Of a stretch of DNA of 64,000 nucleotides, positions 44,152-53,300 are shown piece after piece (position 1 is the first letter of the stretch; each line of letters opens with the position of its first letter). Position numbers and translations under genes: made by a program. The notes below the pieces were generated by a model that did no database searches, was not told where the DNA came from, and saw only the letters and a program-made list of their open reading frames with translations. This DNA comes from Rhynchopus euleeides. Taxonomy: Eukaryota > Euglenozoa > Diplonemea > Diplonemida > Diplonemidae. The DNA is taken from assembly GCA_963210315.1 (NCBI GenBank), contig OY723258.1, forward strand, positions 2,108,001-2,172,000, in the 5' to 3' direction.

Positions 44152-44403
44152 CTTTTTTGATTTGACAACTCCGGTTTGGTGTACCTCGATGAGCTTACCT
44201 TACCTTGTCGTCGGACACAACATATCATCGTTGTCCCAAACCCCGTAACCCACGTGAAGTGGATCATCTGAAGTGCAGAATGAGGTGGAGCAGGTGGAGC
44301 ACGAAACATAAGTAAACCATAGCAAGAGAGGCCAGCAGCAGTCCCGAGTCCATCGCGTTCCTCGTAGCATTTCCCGTACCACACAGGTGTGTTATGTGCA
44401 AAA
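44152..44403. repeat. Distal X repeat of element C
   Basis: This segment matches 39449-39701 from TTTTTTGATTTGACAACTCC to GTTATGTGCAAAA, with one clear substitution (GATGAGC against GATTAGC). It marks the right end of element C; the sequence that follows is the resumed body of element B. Confidence 0.9.
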
Positions 44404-44466
44404 TAAAGCGATTTACTAATCGCCAACTCGCGATCAGGCGTTTCCAGGCAGAAAACAGTGCGTGCT

Positions 44467-44849
44467 AGATCACGGTTTGTTACGACAGAGCAACCAGAGC
44501 AGACTTCGACGCAGGTGCTAGATCACCGCCTTTTACCACAGAGCGACCAGAGCAGACTTCGACGCAGGTGCTAGATCACCGAATTTTTTACGACAGAGCG
44601 ATCAGAGCAGACTCGACGTAGGTGCTAGATCACCCCTTTTACCACAGAGCGACCAGAGCAGACTTCGACGCAGGTGCTAAATCACCGAGTTTTTTACGAC
44701 AGAGCGATCAGAGCAGACTCGACGTAGGTGCTAGATCACCGCTTTTTACCACAGAGCGACCAGAGCAGACTTCGACGCAGGTGCTAGATCACCGAATTTT
44801 TCTACGACAGAGCGATCAGAGCAGACTCGACGCAGGTGCTAGATCACCC
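44467..44849 (+). repeat. Leader minisatellite of element B
   Basis: About seven units of 50-56 bp alternate between two types, both containing AGGTGCTAGATCACC and CAGAGC(A)GACT with ACAGAGCGA(C/T)CAGAG. The array abuts the gag ATG. An open frame runs through part of it into gag, but begins without ATG and encodes only the repeat. Confidence 0.9.
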
Positions 44850-45965
44850 ATGTCGGACATGCACCCCCACGACATGGACTGGTTGGGGGTGCCAGTCGTG
44901 ACGGGGTACGGGGATCCGGAAGTGGCAGTGGACACCTGCGTGTTCACGCCACACTGCCAGGCGGAGCACACCTCGCGGGGAAGGGGCCATTGCAGCACTT
45001 GCGGGCGGGCGGCCTGTAAGACCTGCATCCGGGCTTTCCTCCCGAAAAACGTGTCTGGGGATTTTGTGCAGGGTTTGGGGGAACCGACGTGGGTGTGCCC
45101 GATGTGCGCGATGGAGCAACATCGCGACAATCCCCCGGGGGACACTCGGGATCCCGACTCCCTGTCCCTCTCGGAGGACCCCCACGACGCGTCGCTGGGG
45201 GCGTCGGACGACGAGTCGTCGCTGAGGCAGCCGGGTGTCGACACACAGGGGGAACTGCGCGCGACGATCGCCGCTTTGGCAAAACGGGTGGACACGCTAG
45301 AGCGCGAGAAGCCCCCCCTCCTTTTGCGGATCCAGCAACTGGAGTTTGAGACTAAAAATCTCAAAAAGCAGCTGGGGGCCACCCTGGCACCGGAGTTCTC
45401 GCCTCACACAGTGGGGACATGGCGGGACCTGGAGGTGCCCGCGATCCGGGAGAAGATCCGGGACAGATGCAGGAAGGCCTTCAGGGAAGACGCCCTGCCC
45501 GTGAACATCGAGGACGCGAAGGCGTACGAGTACGACGTCGCACAGTATCTCAGCACACTGACGAACACACTGGACCTCATCACCGACGGCGAACCCCCGA
45601 AGGAGGGCATCATCCGCATGCTGCACTCCAACATCAACCAGCTGACAGGGATTACGCAGCTGGGGCTGTACGGCCCGAAGCACCGGAGGGAGTACGTGGC
45701 GAGGGCTGAAATCATCGCGCCAAAGGATTTCTCGGAGACGGCCCAGCGGCGCCTGCTGAAAGGAGTGGCTGAAGAGGCAAAGAAGGAGGGGGAGCACCGC
45801 GGACGGGACGGGGACAGGAGGGACCGTGACTACCGGAACTCACGCCAGCAGAGGTCCGTCCCGGCCCACAGCCGCGACAGGAAGCAGGCAGCACCACCTA
45901 CGACTCGCGATCGTGACTGGGACAGAAAGGCGCCGGGCGGAAAGCCGGGAAAGGACCGGCAGTGA
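44850..45965 (+). CDS. Gag-like protein with PHD-like zinc finger, element B
   Basis: The protein has 371 residues from the ATG just after the leader repeats. The Cys/His finger spans about residues 28-90 (VFTPHC...HCSTCGRAACKTC...WVCPMC) and aligns with that of element A. A coiled coil near residues 125-170 (TLEREKPPLLLRIQQLEFE) precedes FSPHTVGTW, again shared with A. The C-terminus is strongly basic (RDGDRRDRDYRNSR) and may bind RNA. The stop is TGA in CAG-TGA-CTG. The recombinase frame continues in phase after it. Confidence 0.8.
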   Translation: MSDMHPHDMDWLGVPVVTGYGDPEVAVDTCVFTPHCQAEHTSRGRGHCSTCGRAACKTCIRAFLPKNVSGDFVQGLGEPTWVCPMCAMEQHRDNPPGDTRDPDSLSLSEDPHDASLGASDDESSLRQPGVDTQGELRATIAALAKRVDTLEREKPPLLLRIQQLEFETKNLKKQLGATLAPEFSPHTVGTWRDLEVPAIREKIRDRCRKAFREDALPVNIEDAKAYEYDVAQYLSTLTNTLDLITDGEPPKEGIIRMLHSNINQLTGITQLGLYGPKHRREYVARAEIIAPKDFSETAQRRLLKGVAEEAKKEGEHRGRDGDRRDRDYRNSRQQRSVPAHSRDRKQAAPPTTRDRDWDRKAPGGKPGKDRQ

Positions 45966-48667
45966 CTGGCCTTGAGGCCGGTCCCTCCACCTCCCGCACC
46001 GATGCAGCGGGAAGCAACAGAACCCCCCCTGACAACAACTCAGCGAGAGAAGATTTTAAGATCGGCAAGGCAGACACTGGCGGACTGCCTCTCGGAGTCA
46101 TATTGGCGCAGCATCAGGAGCTGTTACAGACGGTACCGAAGGTTCAAGGAAAACTGGGAAAAGGGGCGGGGGCGGATCTCCCACGACATGGCAATCATCC
46201 TCTGGACGGCAAAACTCCGATGCATCGACTCGAGGACACGGAGCACAGCGCTGCAGTACACGGTCAACATCGGAGCGGCACTGAAGCGGTACGAGGGGGT
46301 GCAGCTCGGGGAGAGCCAGGAACTCATGGATTACAGAAGGGGACTCAAGAAACAGGGTGCTCTGCGGGCCCAGCAGCAGAAGCCCCCTGCGACGGCCCCG
46401 GAGGTGGAAGACATCATCGAAGCGGAGAGGCGGAGTTTAGTACAGCTGGCCATCTCAATCTGCTGGGCGGGGGCGGCGCGTCTGGCAGACGTGCGGGGTT
46501 TGTTGGCGAAGGAGGTGCGTATCCGGGCGGACGGGGTGGTGGCGGTGCAGTGGTGCAACACAAAGGGGGACCCATGGAAGCTCGGTCGTTTCACGGGTCT
46601 GGAGCTGCCACCAAAACAGCTCGGACGTCTCCGCCGCCTCCTGTCATCCACAACGAGCCCCCTGCAGTGCCTTTTCGAGGGGGTGTCTTACCACAAGGTG
46701 GCCAGGGCGGTGAAACGCATCAACCCTGCTCTGACCCCACATTCACTACGTCGGGGAGCGATACATCATTTGGCCCTGCAGGGGACGCCGTTGGACGACA
46801 TCCAAACACTGAGCAGACACGCAACAAAGGAGGCCATGTTGAGGTACTGCCCGACAGCGGCGCTGGAGCAGGTGTCACGCACGGCAGCCACGTCCCGAAA
46901 AATGCGCGGAACGGGGACACAGTGACCAATCACCTTCTGCGGGCAAAGATCCCCTCGCTGTCCTGGCTACCTAGAACGCGAAAGTACGTGAGGGACGGCA
47001 GCATTCCACCAGAGGGGTCACAGGAGCAGGTCGATGCCTCGGGTCTGCATGACGACACGTTTGGGCCTGGCCTGGACACGCTGTACGACGACTGCTTCGC
47101 AGTGAGGGTATCATCTCGGAGGGCGCGGCCCCCCGCCACTAGATCCACACCGGCGCCGGGCACGGACTACATCGCGCCGATCTGCAGCAGTTTCTTGAAC
47201 CTCGACAGGCTGCGGGAGCTGGACACCACAGGGGAGCTTGACGGCGTCCTCGACATGATCACGGACCCCGCGGCATTCTACTCGAAGTTCATCCCGGGTG
47301 CCATCAAGCGGATTAAATCACAGCCCGACGCGTGCGACAAAGTCTCAAGACATCTGCGGACACACCTCAGCGCTTTGATCGGTTTCGAAGTCCTCGAGAC
47401 CGCCCCGCAGAGTTTGGTGCTGCACGCATTCACAGTGCCAAAGAAGTCGGGGGGTTTGCGTTTCGTGCTGGATGGAAGACCACTCAACGCCCTCATGACG
47501 CACCCATTCGACATGCGCCTCCCTCCGATCACCGACGTGATAGATCAAATTACATCGCACAGCTGGGCAGCACTGGCTGATGGGAAGAGCTGGTTCTACC
47601 AGTTTCCCGTGCACCCGGAAATCCGCGAATACTTCGGGGTGAACGTGGGTGACCGTCGAGGGGATTATGTCCGCACACGTCTGAAAGCGTTGTGCATGGG
47701 GTGGTCATTCGCACCCTGCATCGCGCACCGCTCCGCCCGGGTCCTCCTGCCACAGGAAGAGGGGGCCACGTGGGTGGATAACTTCATTGTGTTGGGGGGG
47801 TCGGAGGAAGGAGTACAGAGTTCGTTTGACGCTTTCCTCCACCGGTGCGCCGAGACCAACGCTGTGATGAACCTCGATGACCCAGACTACGGGCACCCGG
47901 TGCAGCGATTCACCTCGTTCGGGATCGCGTTCGATCTGAGAAACCACCGCTACAGATCAGACGAATCATGGCTGGAGAAGTTCCTGTCGGGGACAGAGTT
48001 GAGGGCAGTTGTCGGGGGGAAGCCCGCTACACCAAGAGAGATCTTCAAAGTCGTGGGGGGTTTGGTGTGGCATGCCTACACGACGAAGGCCCACCTGTGT
48101 TTCCTCCCGTCAACCCTGACTTTCATGAAGGACATTGCAGCTGCCTCAGTCGATGACCGGGGCGCGTGGGATCGCCAGGTGGCGGTCCGACCCTCAGTGC
48201 GAGCCGAGATCAAGATGCGTACTCACCGCATGCGGGCCAACTTTTGGGTACTTCGACCGCCGACGGACGCAGTAACAGTGTGGTCTGACGCGTCATCGAC
48301 GCGCTGGGGGGTTCTCATCGACACAGCCGCCCCGCTCGTGGCATACGAAGATTTCCAGGGGCCGAGTTCCGGGCACCACATATACCTGAAGGAGGCACAC
48401 GCGGCGCGCCAGGCAGTACGCCTTACCGCCCTACACTATACGAACAAGCGGGTACGTCTGATGGTCGACAACCTACCCCTCGTGCACTCAATACAGCGGG
48501 GGCATTCGTCATCGTTCGTGGCAAACGGAATACTTGCGGATCTCTTCACGGTTGCACAGGGCGCTGAGCTCTGCATCGAATGCATGTGGGTCCCAACTGA
48601 TGAGCAGAAAGCAGATCAGTACACCCGGGGGTCGTCATCAGAGCACTACGTCCGCATTCCGCCCTAG
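45962..48667 (+). CDS. Reverse transcriptase-RNase H (pol) frame of element B
   Basis: The frame is open for 901 codons at -1 relative to gag. The first ~320 codons overlap the recombinase gene and show no domain. From about 46930 the RT region follows: FTVPKKSGGLRFVLD, motif A ALADGKSWFYQFPV, motif B CMGWSFAPCIAHRSARVLL and motif C TWVDNF. The second Asp of motif C is replaced by Asn at 47780-47782. RNase H blocks are VWSDASSTRWGVLI, LKEAHAARQAV, LMVDNLPLVHS and WVPTDEQKADQYTRG. There is no ATG at the start of the frame, which opens with GTG, so initiation or frameshifting is unresolved. Stop is TAG. Confidence 0.85.
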   Translation: MTGLEAGPSTSRTDAAGSNRTPPDNNSAREDFKIGKADTGGLPLGVILAQHQELLQTVPKVQGKLGKGAGADLPRHGNHPLDGKTPMHRLEDTEHSAAVHGQHRSGTEAVRGGAARGEPGTHGLQKGTQETGCSAGPAAEAPCDGPGGGRHHRSGEAEFSTAGHLNLLGGGGASGRRAGFVGEGGAYPGGRGGGGAVVQHKGGPMEARSFHGSGAATKTARTSPPPPVIHNEPPAVPFRGGVLPQGGQGGETHQPCSDPTFTTSGSDTSFGPAGDAVGRHPNTEQTRNKGGHVEVLPDSGAGAGVTHGSHVPKNARNGDTVTNHLLRAKIPSLSWLPRTRKYVRDGSIPPEGSQEQVDASGLHDDTFGPGLDTLYDDCFAVRVSSRRARPPATRSTPAPGTDYIAPICSSFLNLDRLRELDTTGELDGVLDMITDPAAFYSKFIPGAIKRIKSQPDACDKVSRHLRTHLSALIGFEVLETAPQSLVLHAFTVPKKSGGLRFVLDGRPLNALMTHPFDMRLPPITDVIDQITSHSWAALADGKSWFYQFPVHPEIREYFGVNVGDRRGDYVRTRLKALCMGWSFAPCIAHRSARVLLPQEEGATWVDNFIVLGGSEEGVQSSFDAFLHRCAETNAVMNLDDPDYGHPVQRFTSFGIAFDLRNHRYRSDESWLEKFLSGTELRAVVGGKPATPREIFKVVGGLVWHAYTTKAHLCFLPSTLTFMKDIAAASVDDRGAWDRQVAVRPSVRAEIKMRTHRMRANFWVLRPPTDAVTVWSDASSTRWGVLIDTAAPLVAYEDFQGPSSGHHIYLKEAHAARQAVRLTALHYTNKRVRLMVDNLPLVHSIQRGHSSSFVANGILADLFTVAQGAELCIECMWVPTDEQKADQYTRGSSSEHYVRIPP
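46002..46925 (+). CDS. Tyrosine recombinase of element B
   Basis: The frame follows gag in phase after one TGA; the first ATG is at 46002, giving 307 residues. Catalytic residues are Arg in AGAARLADVRGL, His-x-x-Arg in HSLRRGAIHHLAL, His in TLSRHATKEA, and Tyr in MLRYCP. The N-terminal part (ESYWRSIRSCYRRYRRFKENW) matches the core-binding domain of element A. It lies entirely inside the pol frame, which is open in another phase. Either initiation at 46002 or TGA read-through could express it. Confidence 0.85.
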   Translation: MQREATEPPLTTTQREKILRSARQTLADCLSESYWRSIRSCYRRYRRFKENWEKGRGRISHDMAIILWTAKLRCIDSRTRSTALQYTVNIGAALKRYEGVQLGESQELMDYRRGLKKQGALRAQQQKPPATAPEVEDIIEAERRSLVQLAISICWAGAARLADVRGLLAKEVRIRADGVVAVQWCNTKGDPWKLGRFTGLELPPKQLGRLRRLLSSTTSPLQCLFEGVSYHKVARAVKRINPALTPHSLRRGAIHHLALQGTPLDDIQTLSRHATKEAMLRYCPTAALEQVSRTAATSRKMRGTGTQ

Positions 48668-48728
48668 ACTCCACCGGCCATCTAACAAAACGCGTGGCGT
48701 CCCTTGGCCCAAGGGCCCTCAGGGTCCT

Positions 48729-49187
48729 AGGTGGAAGCGATCAATGCAAAAATCATCTGAAAGGAAGACTCGAGAGACTGCTGCTGTATTTTGGTAAAAC
48801 ACACCCCGTGTGGTAGAGAAAATACGGCAAGAGTCTCGGTGGGTCGGAAGAGCAGATGGTTCCCGCAACAGCTCCCGGGGAGCGGCGGGTATTTCGCATA
48901 GGATGCCGGATGTGTGAACACGTTTGTGCGGTTTGCCCTGTGTTGTGTGAACATATGTGTATGTGTGTGTGTATGCTCCACCCAACCCGACACATTTTCT
49001 GTACTTCAGACAGGTAAGGTCACTCGACACGCGGGGGGGGGGGGTTTTTTGTGTGTGTTTTTTCTGCCAGCCGACATCACTAGCGCCAGCGAGAAAAAAA
49101 AACGCGTGACGAGTGACGGGTTGAGGTGGAAGCGATCAATGCAAAAATCATCTGAAAGGAAGACTCGAGAGACTGCTGCTGTATTTT
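48729..49187 (+). repeat. Y-X-Y split direct repeat of element B
   Basis: Y (AGGTGGAAGCGATCAATGCA... to ...GCTGCTGTATTTT) occurs at 48729-48792 and about 49128-49187. Between them X at 48793-49127 is the intact partner of the left X at 31252. The start of Y resembles that of elements A and C when all are read in sense (GGTGGAAGCG or GTAGAAGCG, then a CAATGCA-like block). Confidence 0.95.
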
Positions 49188-50316
49188 TTGCAGTGCGTGG
49201 CACATCATGCCAGCCAGAGCAGAAACGGCACGGGGAACCGACACAGCTTTGGCGCAGACGCGAAGGCACTCGACAGGCATCCTCAAACTGCACCCCACCC
49301 CCCACCCCACGGTGGCCTGTTGTTACGGTTTTGACCAGGGGGGTTGCAGCCCATTTTTCCCTGCACCCCTGGTCATGTCCAGGCTACTGACCAGCCCCCC
49401 CCCTTTTTTTTTGACCAGGGACAGACCTGGTCAAAATTAACCCAGGCTCTTTCGAGGCCACCATGTCAACACGCAACTCCCACCCTGCCAGCCTCCAGGC
49501 CTCGCCAGGGTTGGGGGAGAAGAAAGCCCCCTCTTTTGTGACCCCCTACTTTCTCCTTCAACTGCGCCTCCCAAGGAAGGGGTTGAGGCCAACCGGATTG
49601 GCGTTGGGCTCGCCCGTGTGTGCGGACAGGGTTGTGTGATGGCCCTCGCTCCGTCCGCCCCTCTCTAGCGTGCAGGAGGAGAGGGGGTGGGGAGTGCAAC
49701 AAAATACGTTCTGTCGGGGGGTTGATTCCGAGCGACAAGCTGGAAGAGGGGGGGGAGGGGTGTGATGAGAGTTGGTGCGTGCGGAAGAGCATTCGGGGTT
49801 GAAGAAGGTCATGCCGCCACCCCGCCCACCCCTCATGCGGATTCCACAACCGGATTTTTTTTGTGTCAAACGCACCGTGCTCATGGAAGGCGTTCAGAAC
49901 TAAAAAGGTTGCAGTGGGAGCAATGTTTTGTTCACCTACACTCCACGCCCCGATGCAGGTGACCAGAAGGTTGCAAATCAAAAACTATCTGTGCCCCCGC
50001 TGGATCGTAAAGTGACAGCAAAACGAGACAACAAACCAATTACTGCCGAAAGTTGTTTTGTTGGAACGCAGACCCCACTCTTTGTGTACACCACTCCCCG
50101 GTCTGATGAAGTGGTGTGAGTGGGGACGCACGATCCAGCTAAAGGCACAGAAAGTTTCCCCAGTTGGCTACGCCGAACTAACAAAAACAAAACAAAAGAA
50201 ACCCGGCAATCCTACTTCTTTTTGCACACTTGTGAGCAGACACACTACTTTCCGAATATCACGCACACAAACCCCACCCCTCCACAGGGATCGGCCCCTC
50301 CCCCACCCCCACACCA
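49188..50316. other. Gene-free spacer upstream of the FN3 gene
   Basis: No gene is supported. A bulged hairpin can form at 50073-50125 (CCCCACT and ACACCACT pairing with AGTGGTGT and AGTGGGG). A polypyrimidine tract ending in CTCCACAG at 50287 lies 29 bases before the next start codon. Confidence 0.5.
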
Positions 50317-53300
50317 ATGGCTGGGGTGTTGCCAGCAGCGCGGCAGACATGGGGTGGCCTGGACCGACCCGCAACCCTGTCTGTTGATGAGGTGTGGTTT
50401 GACAGCCTGACCCTTGTCCTCCCGAAGTACGCGGATGCACAGGGCGTGGTCCCAGAGCTCTACAGGATCCGCCTCGTGTGCCAGGAGTCGCACAGCCTGC
50501 AGGGGCACGCCAGGCGGGCAGACCTGAAGCGCTCCTCCGGCCGCCTCCGTGTGACACACCTCCGCCCCGCAACGTGGTACACCGTGGAGGTGCGTCTCTC
50601 CAACACCGAGTCCCCTAGCGAGACACTCCGGGTCAGAACCGCAGCCCCGCTCACACTCGCGCAGGGCGTGGTCCACCCCCACCGCATCCACGTCCTGTGG
50701 AGCCTGCCCGACGCGGAGATTGTGTCGGAGGACGCCACCCTCACCGCACCGCTCAGCACCTTCGCGCGGGGGGGTGTGCTGGAGCTGGATGTGCACCTCA
50801 AAGACACCGGCGTGCTGACCAACCCTGTGCAAGTCGTGAGGGCCGCCGTGCCGCCTGGCTGCGCCTCCGGCGAGATCGTGGTGGAGGGGCTCGGCCCCAA
50901 CACGCCTTACTTCATCTCCGCCAGGCTGGGCCTCGGGCCTCAGGCAGCCCCCCTCCTCGGCGACCACTCTGGGGAGGACTACCAGCCCCTGGCGAGCACA
51001 GGCGACCACCACCACCACCACCACCCTGCTCAACCCGGGCAGCCTGATGCTGGGGCTGCCCGCCCCGCCCACCTCCCAGCCCCTGGAGGTGTCCGGTTCA
51101 CCCCGGAAGGTGGCGAGGGTGAGGGGGAGGGGGAGGGGGGTCTGCTGGAGCCGCTGGAGTCGGGTTGTCCGCAGGAGGAGGTGGGGCGGATTCTCGGTGG
51201 GGGTGGAGGTGGGGGTGTGTCGGCAGCAGTGGGCCTTCTCGAGGGGAGGCAGAGCCTCGGCGAGGAGGGGGAGACGTCGACACCGCCGTCGTCAGCTCAT
51301 TCATCCTGCTCGGCTCTGCCGGCGTGCCTGATTCCGACTATCCCGGAGACCGAAGGAGGCGGAGCGGGAGGTGGGGGCGGGGTGGAAGTCGCCCCGGGGG
51401 GGGAGAGTGGCTGCTTCGGCCCGTGGGGCCCCGCTCTCCGCGCCCTCACGCTGCCCTACGTCAGCTTCAGGGTGGCGGAGGTGGGTGCGGACTTCGTCAA
51501 GTTGGCGTGGCACCGCCCGAAGCCCCCGCATGAGCTGCACCCCTGCTGCGGCAGCGCCGCCGTCACATCCTCCTCCTCCTCGGGTGTTGACGATGCCTGC
51601 GCGAGCGACGGAACCTCTTCCTGCGACTCCCTCTGCGAAGGCTGCGAAGCAGCTGCCATCCCATTGGAGCAGGGCACCACCGGTGGTGGTGATGGTGAGA
51701 ATGGAAGCACGGAGGCACCCCAAACTGCGGCAGGGAAGACCCGGCGTTGGAAGCGTCTGCTCCCCGACCTGTCGAGGTTTGGGAAGCGCGATTCGCTCAT
51801 CGCTTCGACGCGGGTGGAGGTGTGGGAGGATCCGACGTGGCTGATCCGGCGCAACGCGCTCCGGAGGTCGAAGCACCGCAGCCCGAAGCAGCCGGAGATG
51901 TTCCGGGCAGAGGTGACCGCATCCGAGTCGCGGCCATACTCATTCAACGAGATCACCATAAAGGGTATGGCGTCTGATAAGGCCTACTTCATGACAGTCT
52001 CCCACCGGAACTCTGTAGGGGATTGGAGCAACCCCCGCCGCATCCGCTTCGCAACCCCTCGCGAGCCGGAGATTGTCACGCTCGACATCGGGCAATCCAG
52101 CATCTCCGTCACCGCAACCCCCGCGGTGGCGCCGAGGCTCCCCTTCTGCAACCTGGATGTCCGGTTCCCCGCCCCGACCGTCTTCCCCAACGACACATCC
52201 GGGAACAGCATGGATCCTCCGGAGGGCCTCAAACTGGATCCCTCGGGGAGGACATACACCGGGGAGGGGGCGCGGCGGCTGCCCGATGGGGGGAGGTGGC
52301 AGTCTGTCACCGGGGGGGCGCCTCCCTCGCGCTACGCCCTGAAATGCGTCGATGTCGACACCGGGGCTGCCACCATAAAATCCGCCACAGCTTCCGAGGC
52401 GATCGACCCCGCCGATGGGCTCCTCCGACTCGCCGTGTCTGGGCTCCGCTCCGGGATTGCCTACCTTCTCTCCTCAAGGTGCCTCTCGGGCTCGACATGG
52501 AGCGAGTGGGTTCCGGCCCTCCTCGTCACGACTGTCCACCCCCTCCGCCTCCGCGTCGTCACCCGATCGGAGTCGGAGCTCACACTCCGCTGGGGGCGCA
52601 CTCCGGTATCCACCGCCCTCCCCATTCCAAGGCAAGGGAGTGGTGGCGATTCCTCCGTGAGGCTGCAAAGCAGGCTGAGCTCCCCATCCTCCAATGCATA
52701 TTATTATGACGAATGGGCTGACCCAGGCGTCTTCTCCGGAGAGCCAGATGCTGACGGGCGTCGTGCGGAGGAGGAAGAGGCTGAAGAAGCGGAGACCCGC
52801 CTCCGCGGAGTGCTCCAGGAGGAGCCCGATTCTGCAAAGGTGATGGGGTGCGACCTGACAATGGTTCCATTTCAAGAGGAGGTTGTGCAGAGGAGTGATG
52901 CGAAGGAGAGGCTGGCAGCGAGGAGGCCGGATTATAGGAATATTCTCAAGATATCCTCCTTCTTGCAGGGTGTGGCTGGGAGGTATGTTTCGGACTCGGA
53001 TTCCGATGAATACACAGAGGTGAACCAGGCGGATGAGGCGAAGGCGGCAGGGCTCGGCGATGGATTGCGGCGGAGGTTGATTCGGGAACAACCCTGCCTC
53101 AGCACGGAGCACCATATAGTCAGGAGGGGGAGATCGATCCCACCTCCGCGGCAGCGCTGCCAGAATGTGGGTCACATCGCGCTTGCCCTGTGGAGGGAGG
53201 GCGGGGCCTTGCCGGAGGAGGATGACAACGACGAGATCCACGAGCTGTTCCCCGAGCAGGCGGATGAGGCGCGGTGCGATGCAGAGGAGAACGCCTACCA

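Larger units (their letters stand above)
39345..44403 (-). mobile_element. Split-direct-repeat element C, non-coding
   Basis: On the plus strand the order is Y (39345-39400), X (39401-39701), Y (39702-39757), interior, X (44152-44403). This is the same pattern as element A, so the implied sense is minus. The Y copies of 56 bp are identical by eye, and the X copies share about 252 bp with very few differences. No gag, recombinase or RT frame was recognised. The implied 5' half (about 41700-44150) is minisatellite and the 3' half (39758-41700) has no convincing gene. It is probably mobilised in trans by relatives, or decayed. Its Y edge shares the GCTTCCACC/AGGACCCT motif with B and A. Confidence 0.8.
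31252..49187 (+). mobile_element. YR retroelement B, VIPER/Ngaro-like, carrying nested insertions
   Basis: The element reads X - leader - gag - YR - RT/RNase H - Y X Y on the plus strand. The left X starts at 31252 (GGTAAAACACACCCCGTGTG) and is interrupted by a DNA transposon at 31472-34511. It resumes at 34512 and reaches an A-rich tract that hosts elements A (34621-39333) and C (39345-44403). B continues at 44404 with its leader, genes and the right-hand Y (48729-48792), X (48793-49127) and Y (about 49128-49187). Removing insertions leaves about 5.1 kb. The X-ORFs-YXY pattern is the split-direct-repeat layout of Ngaro/VIPER/PAT-type YR retroelements. Joining the 31252 repeat to the 44404 body is inference from repeat logic; the two X copies match closely. 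Confidence 0.75.

Noticed and set aside
44622-44849. N-terminal extension of gag B
   Set aside because: It starts without ATG and encodes only the leader minisatellite; the ATG at 44850 opens the sequence that leads straight into the conserved finger.
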